Source: Lactobacillus panisapium (lineage in GTDB: Bacteria; Bacillota; Bacilli; Lactobacillales; Lactobacillaceae). From it: DNA of 64,000 nt. Shown one piece after another: positions 36,736-47,468 of this stretch. The first letter of the stretch is position 1. Each line of letters opens with the position of its first letter. A program made the position numbers and the translations under genes. The notes under the pieces are model-generated. The model worked only from the letters and a program-made list of their open reading frames with translations. It did not search any database and was not told the DNA's origin. The stretch is from contig NZ_CP048268.1 in NCBI RefSeq assembly GCF_019469265.1, positions 961,501-1,025,500 of the forward strand, read 5' to 3'.

Positions 36736-38058
36736 ATGTCTGTAAAATGGAATAAAACCGGTAAAACTACTGGCGAACTTACTTTTGATATTTCTCAAGC
36801 TGAGGTGAAGCTTGGATTAGATCAAGCATTCAAAAGAGTAAAAAAGAATTTGCGTGTTCCTGGCTTTAGAAAGGGTCACGTATCCCGTGTTATTTTTGAT
36901 CAATACTATGGTGAAGAAGCTTTATACGAAGACGCTTTGAACCTTGTTTTGCCAAACGCATATGCAGCTGCTATCAAAGAAGCTGGTATTTCTGCTGTTG
37001 GCCAACCTCAAATTATTCCTGATTCAATGGAAAAGGGCAAGGACTGGACGATGAAAGCCACAGTTACTGTTGAACCAGAAGTTGAATTAGGCGATTACAA
37101 GGGAATTGAAGTACCTAAGCAAAACACTCGTGTTTACGCTAAAGACATTGATGCTGAGCTTAACAAGGAACGTGAAAAGAATGCTGAACTTGTTCTTAAG
37201 AAGAGTGCAGCAGCTAAGGGTGACACCGTAACTATTGACTACAAGGGTACTATTGATGATAAGGCCTTTGATGGTGGTTCTGCAGAAGATTATGCTCTTG
37301 AACTTGGCTCAAATACCTTTATCCCTGGCTTTGAAGATCAATTGATTGGTCACAAGGCTGGCGATGAAGTAGATGTTGTTGTTACCTTCCCAGAAGATTA
37401 TGGTGCAAAAGATTTAGCCGGTAAAGAAGCTCACTTTGCTACCAAGATTCATGAAGTTAAATCTAAGCAATTGCCTAAACTTGATGATGAATTTGCTAAA
37501 GACGTTGACGACTCAGTTGACACTCTCGATGACTTGAAGGAAAAGATTAAGAAAGACTTGAAGTCTAAGAAAGAAGAAGCTGCTAAGGATGCAATTGAAC
37601 AAGCTGCAATTGAAGGTGCGGTAAAGAACGCTAAAATTGATGAAATTCCTGATGCAATGATTCAAGAAGATGTTAATACTCAAATGAATCAATACTTGGG
37701 TAATATGCAACGTCAAGGTATTGACCCACAAACTTATTACAAGCTTACTAATACTACTGAGGACCAATTACGTGCTCAATTTAGTAAGGATGCAGCTGAA
37801 AGAGTTAAGACCAACTTAGTTCTTGAAGCAATTGTTAAGAAAGAGGATATCAAGGCTTCTAAAGAAGAAATTGATAACGAAATCAAAGATCTTGCTGGCG
37901 AATACAATATGGATGAAAAGACAGTTCGCAACACATTAACTGATGATATGCTTTCTCATGATATCAACGTTCGCAAAGCCATCGATCTTGTAGCTGATAG
38001 TGCAAAACAAGTTGCTAAATCCAAGAGCAAAAAAGATGATAAAAAATCTGAAAAATGA
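36736..38058 (+). CDS. tig: Trigger factor (ribosome-associated chaperone and prolyl isomerase)
   Basis: Trigger factor binds nascent chains at the ribosome exit. The 440-residue protein has the ribosome-binding signature in VPGFRKGHV near residue 43, the FKBP-type isomerase domain about 155-245 ([33 protein letters not shown]) and a helical C-terminal chaperone domain. The lysine-rich end ([12 protein letters not shown]) is normal for lactobacilli. A GGAGG site precedes the ATG. It is followed by a terminator and clpX. Confidence 0.98.
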   Translation: MSVKWNKTGKTTGELTFDISQAEVKLGLDQAFKRVKKNLRVPGFRKGHVSRVIFDQYYGEEALYEDALNLVLPNAYAAAIKEAGISAVGQPQIIPDSMEKGKDWTMKATVTVEPEVELGDYKGIEVPKQNTRVYAKDIDAELNKEREKNAELVLKKSAAAKGDTVTIDYKGTIDDKAFDGGSAEDYALELGSNTFIPGFEDQLIGHKAGDEVDVVVTFPEDYGAKDLAGKEAHFATKIHEVKSKQLPKLDDEFAKDVDDSVDTLDDLKEKIKKDLKSKKEEAAKDAIEQAAIEGAVKNAKIDEIPDAMIQEDVNTQMNQYLGNMQRQGIDPQTYYKLTNTTEDQLRAQFSKDAAERVKTNLVLEAIVKKEDIKASKEEIDNEIKDLAGEYNMDEKTVRNTLTDDMLSHDINVRKAIDLVADSAKQVAKSKSKKDDKKSEK

Positions 38059-38076
38059 TAGGATTTAAAATCTAGG

Positions 38077-38110
38077 TAAAAAGGTGGTCGTTGAACTGCC
38101 TTTTTATTTT
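38077..38110 (+). terminator. Terminator after tig
   Basis: AAAAGGTGGT and ACTGCCTTTT arms pair (two G-U pairs) around a six-base loop, followed by T residues. Confidence 0.75.
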
Positions 38111-38184
38111 TCTACAAGCAAATTATTCAAGCAATACTCTCGATGTATGATACTCTTATTCTTGTAGATATGAGGAGGAATATA

Positions 38185-39453
38185 ATGGCATCACAGTTTA
38201 CTGATCAGGAAGAAATTAAATGTTCTTTTTGTGATAAAACACAAGATCAAGTTAAAAAAATGATTGCTGGTAACGGGGTTTATATTTGTAATGAATGTGT
38301 CGACTTGTCAAAGAAAATTATTGATGATGAGTTAAAGTCAGATTCATTAAAAAAGGCTAGAGACCTTCCGAAACCAATGGAAATAAAAAAGCAACTTGAT
38401 CAATATGTAATTGGACAAGAAAGCGCTAAAAAAGTTTTATCAGTAGCCGTTTATAATCATTACAAACGAATTAGTCAGATGGATGTTGATTCTTCAACTG
38501 AGCTGCAAAAATCAAATATTGCGCTCATTGGGCCAACTGGCTCTGGTAAAACTTATCTGGCACAAACTTTAGCCCGAATTTTAGATGTTCCGTTTGCCAT
38601 TGCTGACGCTACCACCTTGACTGAAGCTGGTTATGTCGGTGAAGATGTCGAAAACATCTTGCTGAAATTGTTGCAAAATGCAGATTATGATATTGAACGT
38701 GCTGAACGGGGAATCGTTTATATCGATGAAATTGATAAAATTTCGAAAAAATCAGAAAATGTCTCGATTACGCGCGATGTTTCTGGTGAAGGTGTTCAGC
38801 AATCACTTCTAAAGATTTTAGAAGGCACTGTTGCTTCAGTTCCACCACAAGGTGGACGTAAGCACCCACAACAAGAATTAATTCAAATTGATACCACCAA
38901 TATTTTATTTATCGTTGGTGGAGCTTTTGATGGCATTGAACAGATTGTTAAAGACCGCATGGGTAAAAAGATTATTGGTTTTAGTGCTGAAAACAAGTTG
39001 AACAAAACTAAAGATGATTCTTGGACGAAGCATTTAACTACTGGTGATTTAGTTAAATTTGGAATGATTCCAGAATTTGTTGGCCGAATCCCAATTATTA
39101 CAACCTTAGATAAATTAAATCAAAAAGACTTAGTTAGAATATTGACTGAGCCTAAGAATGCATTGGTAAAGCAATACAAGAAGTTATTGTCGCTTGACCA
39201 AGTTGAGCTCGACTTTTCTGATAGCGCACTGAGTGCCATCGCCGATTTAGCAATCGAACGAAATATGGGTGCGCGTGGACTGAGAACAATTATTGAAAAT
39301 GCGATGATGAGCATTATGTATCAGACACCTAGTGATCCGGATATTGAAAAAGTCGAAGTGACTAAGGATGTAATTACTAAAAACGCAGAACCACGAGTAA
39401 CTCGGAGAGCTAGCGAGGACACCCAAGAAGTTAAGGCAGCAAATGATCATTAA
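38185..39453 (+). CDS. clpX: ATP-dependent Clp protease ATP-binding subunit ClpX
   Basis: ClpX unfolds substrates for the ClpP protease. The 422-residue protein has the N-terminal zinc-binding domain with CSFC near residue 12 and CNEC near 33, Walker A GPTGSGKT near 115, Walker [11 protein letters not shown] near 178, and the pore and sensor motifs GRIPII and RNMGARGLR. The ATG at 38185 follows GAGGAGG; the upstream in-frame start at 38143 has no such site. It overlaps engB by eleven bases. Confidence 0.98.
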   Translation: MASQFTDQEEIKCSFCDKTQDQVKKMIAGNGVYICNECVDLSKKIIDDELKSDSLKKARDLPKPMEIKKQLDQYVIGQESAKKVLSVAVYNHYKRISQMDVDSSTELQKSNIALIGPTGSGKTYLAQTLARILDVPFAIADATTLTEAGYVGEDVENILLKLLQNADYDIERAERGIVYIDEIDKISKKSENVSITRDVSGEGVQQSLLKILEGTVASVPPQGGRKHPQQELIQIDTTNILFIVGGAFDGIEQIVKDRMGKKIIGFSAENKLNKTKDDSWTKHLTTGDLVKFGMIPEFVGRIPIITTLDKLNQKDLVRILTEPKNALVKQYKKLLSLDQVELDFSDSALSAIADLAIERNMGARGLRTIIENAMMSIMYQTPSDPDIEKVEVTKDVITKNAEPRVTRRASEDTQEVKAANDH

Positions 39454-40027
39454 AAGTAGCGATTATGCAATTAGTGCAGTAAAAGAAGAACAATACCCTA
39501 AAGATAATTTGCCTGAGATTGCCTTGGCAGGAAGGTCAAATGTGGGTAAGTCTAGCTTGATTAATTCACTATTAGGTCGCAAAAATTTGGCAAGAACATC
39601 ATCACAGCCAGGTAAAACCCAGACGCTAAACTTTTACGTTGTCAATCAGGATTTTTATTTAGTTGATGTGCCGGGATATGGCTATGCGAAAGTTTCGCAG
39701 GTGCAACGACAAAAGTTTGGTGAGATGATTCAGGACTACTTGGAAACAAGGGAAAACCTTCAGGGGTTAATTCTTTTAACTGATTCACGTCATGAACCAA
39801 CAAAAGATGATGTTGCAATGTATAATTATGCTTTATACTTGAATTTACCAATTTTAGTTATTTGTACCAAAATTGATAAAGTTAAAAAGAGCCAGGAAAA
39901 CAAGGTAATAGCTAATTTGAACAAAAAGCTAGATTTAGCTTATGACAATGTTAGTGTACTTACTTATAGTGCAGTTAAAAAGACCCATGTAAAAGAAGTA
40001 TGGGATTGGATCGAGCAAAATTTATAA
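39443..40027 (+). CDS. engB: Ribosome biogenesis GTPase EngB (YsxC)
   Basis: EngB (YsxC/YihA) is an essential GTPase for 50S subunit assembly. The 194-residue protein has G1 GRSNVGKSS near residue 30, the switch region [14 protein letters not shown]3 [10 protein letters not shown] and G4 TKIDKVKKS. It overlaps the clpX end, as in the classical tig-clpX-engB neighbourhood. A bidirectional terminator follows. Confidence 0.97.
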   Translation: MIIKSSDYAISAVKEEQYPKDNLPEIALAGRSNVGKSSLINSLLGRKNLARTSSQPGKTQTLNFYVVNQDFYLVDVPGYGYAKVSQVQRQKFGEMIQDYLETRENLQGLILLTDSRHEPTKDDVAMYNYALYLNLPILVICTKIDKVKKSQENKVIANLNKKLDLAYDNVSVLTYSAVKKTHVKEVWDWIEQNL

Positions 40028-40031
40028 AATA

Positions 40032-40062
40032 AAAATGACTCTCCTTCTTAGAGAGTCATTTT
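40032..40062. terminator. Bidirectional terminator between engB and the 39-aa gene
   Basis: AAAATGACTCTC (40032-40043) and GAGAGTCATTTT (40051-40062) are perfect arms around a seven-base loop, with A and T tracts for both directions. Confidence 0.9.
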
Positions 40063-40181
40063 TATTTACTCTTTTCTTTGCCGTCTTTCTTACTAAGCTT
40101 TTTCTTTTTATCCTTAGGAACAGTTGCAAATTTATCGAATAACTTTTCTAATTCATCTTGTTTTTTAAATGTTAAGCCCAT
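40062..40181 (-). CDS. Small lysine-rich protein, 39 aa, possibly SPJ_0845 family
   Basis: A short minus-strand gene encodes a 39-residue protein that begins MGLTFKKQDELEKLFDKFA and then becomes lysine-rich (VPKDKKKKLSKKDGKEKSK). An AAAGGA site lies at about 40190-40195, nine bases before the ATG, and a perfect bidirectional terminator is at its end, so it looks like a complete transcription unit. The start resembles, from memory, the small SPJ_0845-type proteins of streptococci and lactobacilli, whose function is unknown. No signal or membrane segment is present. Confidence 0.72.
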   Translation of the reverse strand: MGLTFKKQDELEKLFDKFATVPKDKKKKLSKKDGKEKSK

Positions 40182-40321
40182 ATTTTCGTTCCTTTCATTA
40201 ATTATCATCATTATAATAAATAAGCGGTTAACAAGCCAGTAATAATGTAGTTCGATTTAACCGTCATTTTATTACCCAGTCTTAGACTGTAGTCATTAAA
40301 AAATCATTAGTTCGCATTTTG

Positions 40322-40330
40322 TGGTAAAAT
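40322..40330 (+). promoter_or_regulatory. Extended -10 promoter for uvrC
   Basis: TGG-TAAAAT at 40322-40330 lies inside the longer reading of the uvrC frame (from 40321). Transcription would start near 40337, which supports the TTG at 40363 as the true start. Confidence 0.5.
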
Positions 40331-40362
40331 TGATAGAGCAAATTTTGGGAAGGGGTGATTTT

Positions 40363-42165
40363 TTGGCATCAGAATTAATTGAAAATAAATTGAAACTTCT
40401 CCCAGCAAAGCCCGGCTGTTATTTAATGAAAGATATTAATGGTAAGGTCATCTATGTTGGCAAGTCAAAAAATCTGAAAAACCGGGTACGGTCTTATTTT
40501 AAAAGTAAGCAAGTAGGTAGACGAGCTGAGCTGGTTAGAGAAATTCGTGACTATGATATAATCACGGTTTCAACTGACAAGGAATCTTTTCTGCTTGAAG
40601 TTACTTTAATTAAAAAATACCAACCATATTATAATGTGCAATTAAAACAGGGAACAGGCTATCCTTACATTGAAATTACCAATGAACGTGATCCACAGAC
40701 TAAGCTGACAAGTATTGTCAGAAAAGATGGCGGTTATTATTTTGGACCATACCCTAATGTATACGCGGCGCAAGCAACATTGAAGTTTATTCAGAAAGTT
40801 TATCCTTTAAGACGCTGCAATGGGCGGCAGAAACGACCGTGCCTTTATTATCATATGGGTCAATGCCTAGGTGCATGTTTTAAGACCGTTCCTAAGTCAG
40901 TTTATAGCGCCCAAATTAAAAAAATTAAGAGCTTTTTAAATGGTGATATCGGGCGTGTTAAACAAGAATTGAATCAAAGAATGGTTGCAGCATCACAGAA
41001 CCTTGAATTTGAGCGTGCTGCGGAAATTCGTGATCAATTGAAATACATTGAAGAAACAGTTGAAAAACAAAAAATCATCTCCAATGATAATACACAGCGT
41101 GATATCTTTAATTTTTATGTCGATAAATCTTGGATTTCAATTCAGATCTTTTTCCTCCGGCAAGCAAAGCTGCTTCGAAGAGAAACTAGAATGTATCCTT
41201 TGACAGACACTGGGGATCCGGAAGACACTTTTACCTCATTTATTGTTCAATTCTATGGCCAAAAAAATCGTGTTCTTCCCAAAGAGGTTTTAGTTCCTGC
41301 TGGAATTGATAATGAGGCACTCAGCGAAGTGCTTAAGGTTCCTGTTAGGACACCCAAAAGGGGACAAAAGCGGTCTTTATTATCAATGGCAAAAGAAAAT
41401 GCCAAGTTGAAATTAGACGACAAGTTCCGTTTGTTAGAATTAGGCAATCGTAAAACTAAGGGAGCACAAAAAGAGATTTTTGCTGCTCTAGGGTTGCCAT
41501 ACGGACATGTGATTGAAAGTTTTGACCACTCACATATTCAAGGAACCGATCCAGTTTCAGCGTTAGTTGTATTCAAAGACGGCGAGCCCGATAAGAATTC
41601 ATACCGTAAGTATAAGTTAAAGGGTGAAGTTGAACACCAAAATGGGGGCGACGAAGTTCGCAATACGCGTGAAGTTGTGCGAAGACGCTATAGTCGGCTT
41701 TTACGTGAGCATAAACCAATGCCTGATTTGATCCTAATGGATGGTGGGCAAATTCAAGTTGATGCGTGTGAAGATATTTTACGTAACGAACTTAATCTTA
41801 ATATTCCCGTTGCGGGGATGGTAAAGGATGACAAGCACCGGACCAACCACTTGCTTTATGGGGATCCCATTAATGGGGTACCGATGAAATTAATTCCGAT
41901 GGATCCAAAGTCACAGGGATTTTATTTGATGACCCGGATTCAGGATGAAGTTCACCGCTTTGCGATTACATTTCATCGCCGAACACATGCTAAAAACGCA
42001 CTATCAAGTAAACTTGATTCAATTAAAGGCATCGGACCTAAGAGTCGTAATAAATTATTGCGCACTTTCGGTTCATTGAAAAAAATTAAAGAGGCATCGG
42101 TTGAACAGTTATGTGATGCTGGTTTAACTCTGCCCCAAGCACAGACGGTTAAATTGACATTATAA
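40363..42165 (+). CDS. uvrC: Excinuclease ABC subunit C
   Basis: UvrC makes the two incisions of nucleotide excision repair. The 600-residue protein has the N-terminal GIY-YIG nuclease (PGCYLMKDINGKVIYVGKSK, residues about 15-35), a UVR domain (LEFERAAEIRDQL near 215), the RNase H-like C-terminal nuclease (ESFDHSHIQGTDPVSALV near 390) and tandem helix-hairpin-helix motifs (IKGIGPKSRNKLL). The start is TTG at 40363 after AAGGGGTGA, which gives MASELIENK, the usual lactobacillar N-terminus. Confidence 0.98.
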   Translation: MASELIENKLKLLPAKPGCYLMKDINGKVIYVGKSKNLKNRVRSYFKSKQVGRRAELVREIRDYDIITVSTDKESFLLEVTLIKKYQPYYNVQLKQGTGYPYIEITNERDPQTKLTSIVRKDGGYYFGPYPNVYAAQATLKFIQKVYPLRRCNGRQKRPCLYYHMGQCLGACFKTVPKSVYSAQIKKIKSFLNGDIGRVKQELNQRMVAASQNLEFERAAEIRDQLKYIEETVEKQKIISNDNTQRDIFNFYVDKSWISIQIFFLRQAKLLRRETRMYPLTDTGDPEDTFTSFIVQFYGQKNRVLPKEVLVPAGIDNEALSEVLKVPVRTPKRGQKRSLLSMAKENAKLKLDDKFRLLELGNRKTKGAQKEIFAALGLPYGHVIESFDHSHIQGTDPVSALVVFKDGEPDKNSYRKYKLKGEVEHQNGGDEVRNTREVVRRRYSRLLREHKPMPDLILMDGGQIQVDACEDILRNELNLNIPVAGMVKDDKHRTNHLLYGDPINGVPMKLIPMDPKSQGFYLMTRIQDEVHRFAITFHRRTHAKNALSSKLDSIKGIGPKSRNKLLRTFGSLKKIKEASVEQLCDAGLTLPQAQTVKLTL

Positions 42166-42198
42166 CCGGTAATTTTCCCACGAAAAATAAGCCTTTTG

Positions 42199-42207
42199 TG
42201 GTATAGT
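42199..42207 (+). promoter_or_regulatory. Extended -10 promoter for obg
   Basis: TGG-TATAGT at 42199-42207, between the uvrC stop and the obg ribosome binding site (GGAAGGAGA). No clear -35 box is visible. Confidence 0.5.
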
Positions 42208-42241
42208 ATTTAAAGTTAGAGCAGACGGAAGGAGAATTTGC

Positions 42242-43546
42242 ATGCCTACATTTGTCGATCAAACCAAGATTGAAGTCCAAGCCGGTAAAGGCGGGGATGG
42301 CATGGTTGCTTTCCGCCATGAAAAGTACGTTCCAAATGGCGGACCCGCTGGTGGAGACGGTGGCCGTGGCGGTAGTATCATTTTTGTAGCTGATAGTGGC
42401 TTAAGAACCCTAATGGATTTTCGCTATCGGCGTAAGTTTAAAGCTGAGAGCGGTGAAAATGGCCGTATTAAGTCACAATATGGTCGCGGTGCCAAAGATT
42501 TATATCTTCGTGTTCCTGTCGGAACTACCGTATATGATTTTAATACCAATGAAGAAATTGGCGATTTGACTAAAAATAAGCAAGAGCTTGTTGTTGCCCG
42601 CGGTGGTCGTGGTGGTCGTGGCAATATTCATTTTGCTACGAGTGTAAATACTGCACCAGAAATTGCTGAAAATGGTGAACCGGGTGAAGACCGAGTTTTG
42701 CGGTTAGAACTAAAGGTTTTAGCTGATGTTGGTCTTGTCGGTTTTCCTTCAGTTGGAAAGTCAACGCTGCTTTCAGTAGTTACTAAGGCAAAGCCTAAGA
42801 TTGCAGCTTATTCGTTCACTACTTTAACTCCTAATTTGGGTATGGTGATTTTGCCAGATGGCCGTGATTTTTCAATGGCTGATTTGCCAGGATTAATTGA
42901 GGGTGCTAGTCAGGGAGTTGGCCTTGGAATTCAATTCTTACGTCACATTGAAAGAACCAAAGTAATTTTACACTTGGTTTCAATGGATCCTGAAAATGGC
43001 CGAGATCCTTTAGAGGATTACCAAAAGATCCGTAAAGAATTATTGCTTTACGACCAAAGCCTAAAGGAAAAGCGTGAGTTAATTGTTGCAACTCAACTGG
43101 ATTTGCCTAATTCGGCTGAAAAATTGGCGGAGTTTAAAAAAGAACTTAGCCAAGCTGGAATTGACCAGCCTGTTTATGCAATTTCAAGCGTAACTCATCA
43201 GGGCGTTAGCCAATTAATGCAAGATACTGCAACGGTAGTGGCGGAAGTAGAAAGCAAGCAGGCTGAAAAGGAAGTCAAGCCGGCAGCTGGCGTAAAGGAA
43301 TACAAATACCAGGCGCCTAAGAAAAACGAATTTACGATTACTAAACTTGAAGATCATGTTTTTGAAATTAAAGGTGAGAGTTTAGAACGACTAGTTGAAC
43401 GAACGAACCTTGATTACCAAGATGGTGTCTTACGTTTAGCACGCAAATTGAAGAACCTGGGTGTAGATGAAGCATTGCGTGAAAAAGGAGCCGTTGACGG
43501 CGACGATGTAATAATTGGCACGTTCAATTTTGAATTTGTCCAATAA
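42242..43546 (+). CDS. obg: GTPase Obg (CgtA)
   Basis: Obg is an essential GTPase linked to 50S assembly and stress sensing. The 434-residue protein has the glycine-rich Obg fold ([16 protein letters not shown] near residue 31), G1 GFPSVGKST near 165, G3 [10 protein letters not shown], and a C-terminal OCT domain ([16 protein letters not shown]). The Obg-type GTPase contains [19 protein letters not shown] in the N-terminal domain. It heads a likely operon with the acyltransferase and RNase Z genes. Confidence 0.97.
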   Translation: MPTFVDQTKIEVQAGKGGDGMVAFRHEKYVPNGGPAGGDGGRGGSIIFVADSGLRTLMDFRYRRKFKAESGENGRIKSQYGRGAKDLYLRVPVGTTVYDFNTNEEIGDLTKNKQELVVARGGRGGRGNIHFATSVNTAPEIAENGEPGEDRVLRLELKVLADVGLVGFPSVGKSTLLSVVTKAKPKIAAYSFTTLTPNLGMVILPDGRDFSMADLPGLIEGASQGVGLGIQFLRHIERTKVILHLVSMDPENGRDPLEDYQKIRKELLLYDQSLKEKRELIVATQLDLPNSAEKLAEFKKELSQAGIDQPVYAISSVTHQGVSQLMQDTATVVAEVESKQAEKEVKPAAGVKEYKYQAPKKNEFTITKLEDHVFEIKGESLERLVERTNLDYQDGVLRLARKLKNLGVDEALREKGAVDGDDVIIGTFNFEFVQ

Positions 43547-43569
43547 TAATTAAAAAGAAAAGTAGAAAT

Positions 43570-45489
43570 ATGGCAAAAAATCGGTTTATTACAGGATATT
43601 CTGGACTTAGGGCGTTAGCAGTTATTGGGGTGATTTTATATCATCTTGATCCTAATACTTTTGTTGGTGGTTATCTTGGGGTACCGATTTTTTTTGTATT
43701 ATCAGGATACTTAGTTACCTGCCAAATGCTTAAGGCATATGATGATCACGGCTTTTTTGATAACAAGAATTTTTATTTAAAAAGGCTGAAAAAGCTTTAT
43801 CCGACTTTAATTGCGCTATTATGGCTTTGTGCCGCTTATATTTTTGTCTTTCAGCGAAATTTATTGGCTAAGTTGAGTCAGATTGTGATAACGAATCTGT
43901 TAAATGTTTATAATTTTTGGCAGATTTTAAATGGTCAGAGTTATTTTGAGCGTTTTGCCGCCAATGAATCGCCTTTCGTGCATTTATGGACAATGTCGAT
44001 TAACGGACAATTCTATTTCTTGTGGCCATTAGTGATCTTTTTGCTGGTTAAATTTAGTAAAAAACGGGAAAACACTTTTTGGATTCTATTTAGCGTCTCA
44101 ATGTTATCGGCACTAGAAATGGCAATCATGTATAAAACCGGTGTCGATTTAAACCGGATCTATTATGGCACTGATACAAGATTCTTTTCACTGGGACTTG
44201 GTGCCAGTTTAGCTGTAATCTGGCCAATGGATAAATTAAAGGCTAAAATCGAGCGAATTGATGCTAATTTGCTCGACGTTAGTGGACTAATCTCGCTTCT
44301 TGCTATGATCTTTTTATTTTTTAGTCCGTTGATGAATCCGGAAAATGCTTTTCCTTATTATGGTGGGATGCTCTTATTTACTGTTTTTACGGTTTTATTG
44401 GTTGGAATTATCGCACATCCTTGTAGCCATTGGAATAACTGGCTAACTAATCCACTTTTTAACTGGATTGGCTCTAGGAGTTACGGTATTTATCTTTACC
44501 AATTTCCCGTAATGATCTTTTTTGAAGATAAAGTAACTAATATGGCAGATCATGTTTTGCTGTACCATCTAATTGAAATTTGCTTAATTTTGATTTTGAG
44601 TGAAATGTCCTACCGTGTGATTGAAAAGCCATTGAGTAAGGTGACGTGGGCAAAAACTAAGAATTACTTAGATAGTCTTTTTGATAAAACAAGAGAAAGT
44701 AATGCCCCTCGAATTAAAGCCGTTATTGCCTGCTTAATTTTTGTAATTGGTAGCGTCGCAATTCTTGTTTCGCCAACAGCAAGAGCCGAAGATTATAATA
44801 AATCACAGTTAGCACAGCGAATTAGTGCTAATCAGCAACGGCAAAGCAGGGAAAATAAGACCTTAATTGCTAAACTGAAGAAATCAAATACTAAGGGGCC
44901 GAGGGCTGCTAAGCTGATTGCTCAGGCTAAACGTTCAGCTAAGAAGCACCCGGTAAATAAATCATTCAAAAAGTTCGGCATTAGTCAGGTTGATTTACAA
45001 TTGGCTCATCAGGTGCCATTGACTGCAATTGGTGATTCAGTGATGGCAGGCTCAAGTAATGATTTAGCTAAATTAATGCCTAAAGCCGTCATTGATGCGG
45101 CCGTTTCCAGGCAATTATCGGTGGCGTTTGGGCTAATTAACCAATATAAATTGCAAAAAGTTTTAGCTAATAATGTCTTAATTGCCTTAGGGACAAATGG
45201 CCCATTTCCAATGTCAGATTTAGATCATTTGATGACTGAAATTGGTCCAAAAAGACAAGTATTTTGGGTGAATACTCATGTTCCAAATAAGCCTTGGCAA
45301 AATCAGGTAAACAAAACTTTGCAAACTGCAGCTAAGCGCTACCACAATTTAACAGTTATTAACTGGTATAATCATTCGCAAGCGCATTCTAACTGGTTTT
45401 ATGAAGATCAAACCCACCCAACGCCGGTAGGATCGAAGTATTACAGTGCTTTCATTGTCAAAACAATTGTTGAGCACGCTAAATTTTAG
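43570..45489 (+). CDS. Membrane O-acetyltransferase (OatA-like, acyltransferase 3 with SGNH domain)
   Basis: OatA-type enzymes acetylate peptidoglycan, which protects against lysozyme. The 639-residue protein has an acyltransferase-3 domain with about ten membrane helices (GYSGLRALAVIGVILYHL at the start, with the catalytic-type His) to residue 370. A helix near 390, a basic linker and a C-terminal extracytoplasmic SGNH domain follow: GDSVMAGSSNDL near 490, ALGTNGPF and DQTHPTPVGSKYY with the Asp-x-x-His pair. Family assignment is strong; the acetyl acceptor is inferred. Confidence 0.9.
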   Translation: MAKNRFITGYSGLRALAVIGVILYHLDPNTFVGGYLGVPIFFVLSGYLVTCQMLKAYDDHGFFDNKNFYLKRLKKLYPTLIALLWLCAAYIFVFQRNLLAKLSQIVITNLLNVYNFWQILNGQSYFERFAANESPFVHLWTMSINGQFYFLWPLVIFLLVKFSKKRENTFWILFSVSMLSALEMAIMYKTGVDLNRIYYGTDTRFFSLGLGASLAVIWPMDKLKAKIERIDANLLDVSGLISLLAMIFLFFSPLMNPENAFPYYGGMLLFTVFTVLLVGIIAHPCSHWNNWLTNPLFNWIGSRSYGIYLYQFPVMIFFEDKVTNMADHVLLYHLIEICLILILSEMSYRVIEKPLSKVTWAKTKNYLDSLFDKTRESNAPRIKAVIACLIFVIGSVAILVSPTARAEDYNKSQLAQRISANQQRQSRENKTLIAKLKKSNTKGPRAAKLIAQAKRSAKKHPVNKSFKKFGISQVDLQLAHQVPLTAIGDSVMAGSSNDLAKLMPKAVIDAAVSRQLSVAFGLINQYKLQKVLANNVLIALGTNGPFPMSDLDHLMTEIGPKRQVFWVNTHVPNKPWQNQVNKTLQTAAKRYHNLTVINWYNHSQAHSNWFYEDQTHPTPVGSKYYSAFIVKTIVEHAKF

Positions 45490-45501
45490 AATAGGAATTA
45501 T

Positions 45502-46440
45502 ATGGAATTACAATTTTTAGGTACAGGGGCAGGCCAACCATCAAAACAGCGTAACGTCTCAAGCATTGCGCTTAAAATGTTAGATGAAATTAATGAAATT
45601 TGGTTATTTGATGTTGGTGAAGCAACACAACACCAAATTTTACGGACTAATATTCGTTTACGGAAGGTCACTAAAATTTTCATCTCCCATAATCACGGTG
45701 ATCATATTTTTGGCTTGCCAGGGTTACTCGCAACTAGATCATTTCAGGGTGATGTCGGCCCGATAACAATCTATGGTCCTCCTGGTTTAGAGCAATTTGT
45801 AAGAACCGCTTTAAAAATTTCGCGGACAAAAGTTTCATACCCCATAAAGTTTGTTGCCTTAGAGGAGGGCGGTTTAATTTATCAAGGACAAGGGTTTAAG
45901 GTTTATGCCGAAAAATTAGCCCATCGCGTCCCCAGTTTTGGTTACCGGGTTGTCGAGGATGCACATCAAGGCGAACTTTTAATGGACAAATTAACGCAAT
46001 ATAATATACCTAATGGGCCATTACTTGGTAAACTAAAGAATGGCGAGACTATTACCTTGGATGATGGGACAATATTAGATGGAAATGACTTTTTAGGTCC
46101 AAATAAAGCTGGTAGAATAGTTACTATAATCTATGATACGCGTTCAACTCCTGTGATTGCCCAACTCGCCAAAAATGCTGATGTACTGGTCCATGAATCG
46201 ACTTTTGCTGGCCATGAAGCTGATTTAGCTCGTTCTTATTATCATTCAACAGCAGTTGAAGCTGCAAAGATTGCGCGCGATAATGGAGTAAAGCGGTTGT
46301 ATTTGGACCATATCTCTGCTAGATATCTAGGTGCTAAAGCCAAAAAACTAGAGAATCAGGCTGTAAAAATATTTCCTAATACCAAGCTAGCAAATGATTT
46401 TGATCGAGTTATAATTCCGATGAAAGGTGAGAAGAAATGA
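45502..46440 (+). CDS. rnz: Ribonuclease Z
   Basis: RNase Z cuts the 3' trailer from tRNA precursors lacking CCA. The 312-residue metallo-beta-lactamase protein starts MELQFLGTGAGQPSKQRN, with the catalytic HNHGDHIFGLPGLL near residue 63, IYDTRSTP, and HESTFAGHE and LDHISARY near the C-terminus. All metal-binding positions look intact. It overlaps the next gene by four bases. Confidence 0.97.
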   Translation: MELQFLGTGAGQPSKQRNVSSIALKMLDEINEIWLFDVGEATQHQILRTNIRLRKVTKIFISHNHGDHIFGLPGLLATRSFQGDVGPITIYGPPGLEQFVRTALKISRTKVSYPIKFVALEEGGLIYQGQGFKVYAEKLAHRVPSFGYRVVEDAHQGELLMDKLTQYNIPNGPLLGKLKNGETITLDDGTILDGNDFLGPNKAGRIVTIIYDTRSTPVIAQLAKNADVLVHESTFAGHEADLARSYYHSTAVEAAKIARDNGVKRLYLDHISARYLGAKAKKLENQAVKIFPNTKLANDFDRVIIPMKGEKK

Positions 46441-47231
46441 GTGATTCATTAAGAAATAAAGTTGTTGTTGTTACCGGTGCTTCTAGTGGAATTGGACATT
46501 CAATTGCTTTAGAAAGTGCCGGTCGCGGCGCTACTGTTATCTTAATTGCCAGAAATAAAAATAAACTGGAGAAAGTAGCCGCTGAGGCACATGAATTATC
46601 AGGTGCTCCTACCTATATTTTTGCTACTGATATGGGTGAAAGTGAGCAAATCGATGCTGCTTTTAATAATATCGTTAAGGTAACAAAACATGTTGATTAC
46701 TTGGTAAATTGTGCTGGTTTTGGCAAGTTCGAGAATTTCGTCGAAATGGATCGGCGTGAAGTAACTGCAATGTTCCAGGTCAATGTATTAGGTTTAATGT
46801 ACTTCACTAGACTGATTGGCAGGCTAATGATGGATCAAAAAACTGGTCAAATAATCAACTTTGGCTCAATGGCTGGTAAAATGCCAACCGTTAAATCTGC
46901 TGCTTATAGTGCATCAAAAGCTGCCGTTATTCAGTTTTCTAATGTTTTACGGCTTGAACTAAAGCCTTTTGGCGTTAAAGTAATGACGGTTAACCCGGGA
47001 CCGGTTTACACTAATTTCTTTAATATTGCTGATAAGAGTGGTAATTACGTTAAAAATGTTGAACGCTATATGCTTGATCCCGATGATGTGGCCTGGCAAG
47101 TTGTCCATTTCTTTGGCAGCAATAAACGCGAATTGAATTTGCCGCTAAGTCTTGCATTTTTAGCTAAACTTTATAATCTGTTTCCAGCAATTGGAGATGA
47201 GTTATCGCTTAAGTTTGCATCAAGAAAGTAG
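46437..47231 (+). CDS. Short-chain dehydrogenase/reductase
   Basis: A 264-residue classical SDR oxidoreductase: the NAD(P)-binding GASSGIGH near residue 15, NCAGFGKF, the catalytic Ser in NFGSMAG near 140 and YSASKAA with the catalytic Tyr and Lys near 152-160. The substrate cannot be told. Genes of this type are often beside rnz in lactobacilli. It overlaps rnz by four bases and precedes a small membrane protein. Confidence 0.92.
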   Translation: MSDSLRNKVVVVTGASSGIGHSIALESAGRGATVILIARNKNKLEKVAAEAHELSGAPTYIFATDMGESEQIDAAFNNIVKVTKHVDYLVNCAGFGKFENFVEMDRREVTAMFQVNVLGLMYFTRLIGRLMMDQKTGQIINFGSMAGKMPTVKSAAYSASKAAVIQFSNVLRLELKPFGVKVMTVNPGPVYTNFFNIADKSGNYVKNVERYMLDPDDVAWQVVHFFGSNKRELNLPLSLAFLAKLYNLFPAIGDELSLKFASRK

Positions 47232-47240
47232 TGCAGAACA

Positions 47241-47462
47241 ATGAAAGATAAAACTCGACAAATTAAAATGGTATTGATTTTAATCCTTTGCCTTTTGGCA
47301 GTGATCTTTGTTGTTCTCAATACCAACAATGTGGCCATCAATTTTGGCTTATTTAATGTGAAAGTGCCATTGATAATTATTTTGGTTATCATGATTATTA
47401 TTGGTGTCCTCATTGGTTGGTTTTGTGGTTCAAACGGACATAATCAAGATAAGAATAACTAA
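47241..47462 (+). CDS. LapA-like (DUF1049) small membrane protein
   Basis: A 73-residue protein with two hydrophobic segments: KMVLILILCLLAVIFVVLNT near residue 9 and LIIILVIMIIIGVLIGWFCG near 44, separated by a short loop (NNVAINFGLFNVKVP). This two-helix form with NxxxVxxNF in the loop is typical for the LapA/YrvD domain. The function is unknown. It ends the obg-rnz operon. Confidence 0.85.
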   Translation: MKDKTRQIKMVLILILCLLAVIFVVLNTNNVAINFGLFNVKVPLIIILVIMIIIGVLIGWFCGSNGHNQDKNN

Positions 47463-47468
47463 TATATC

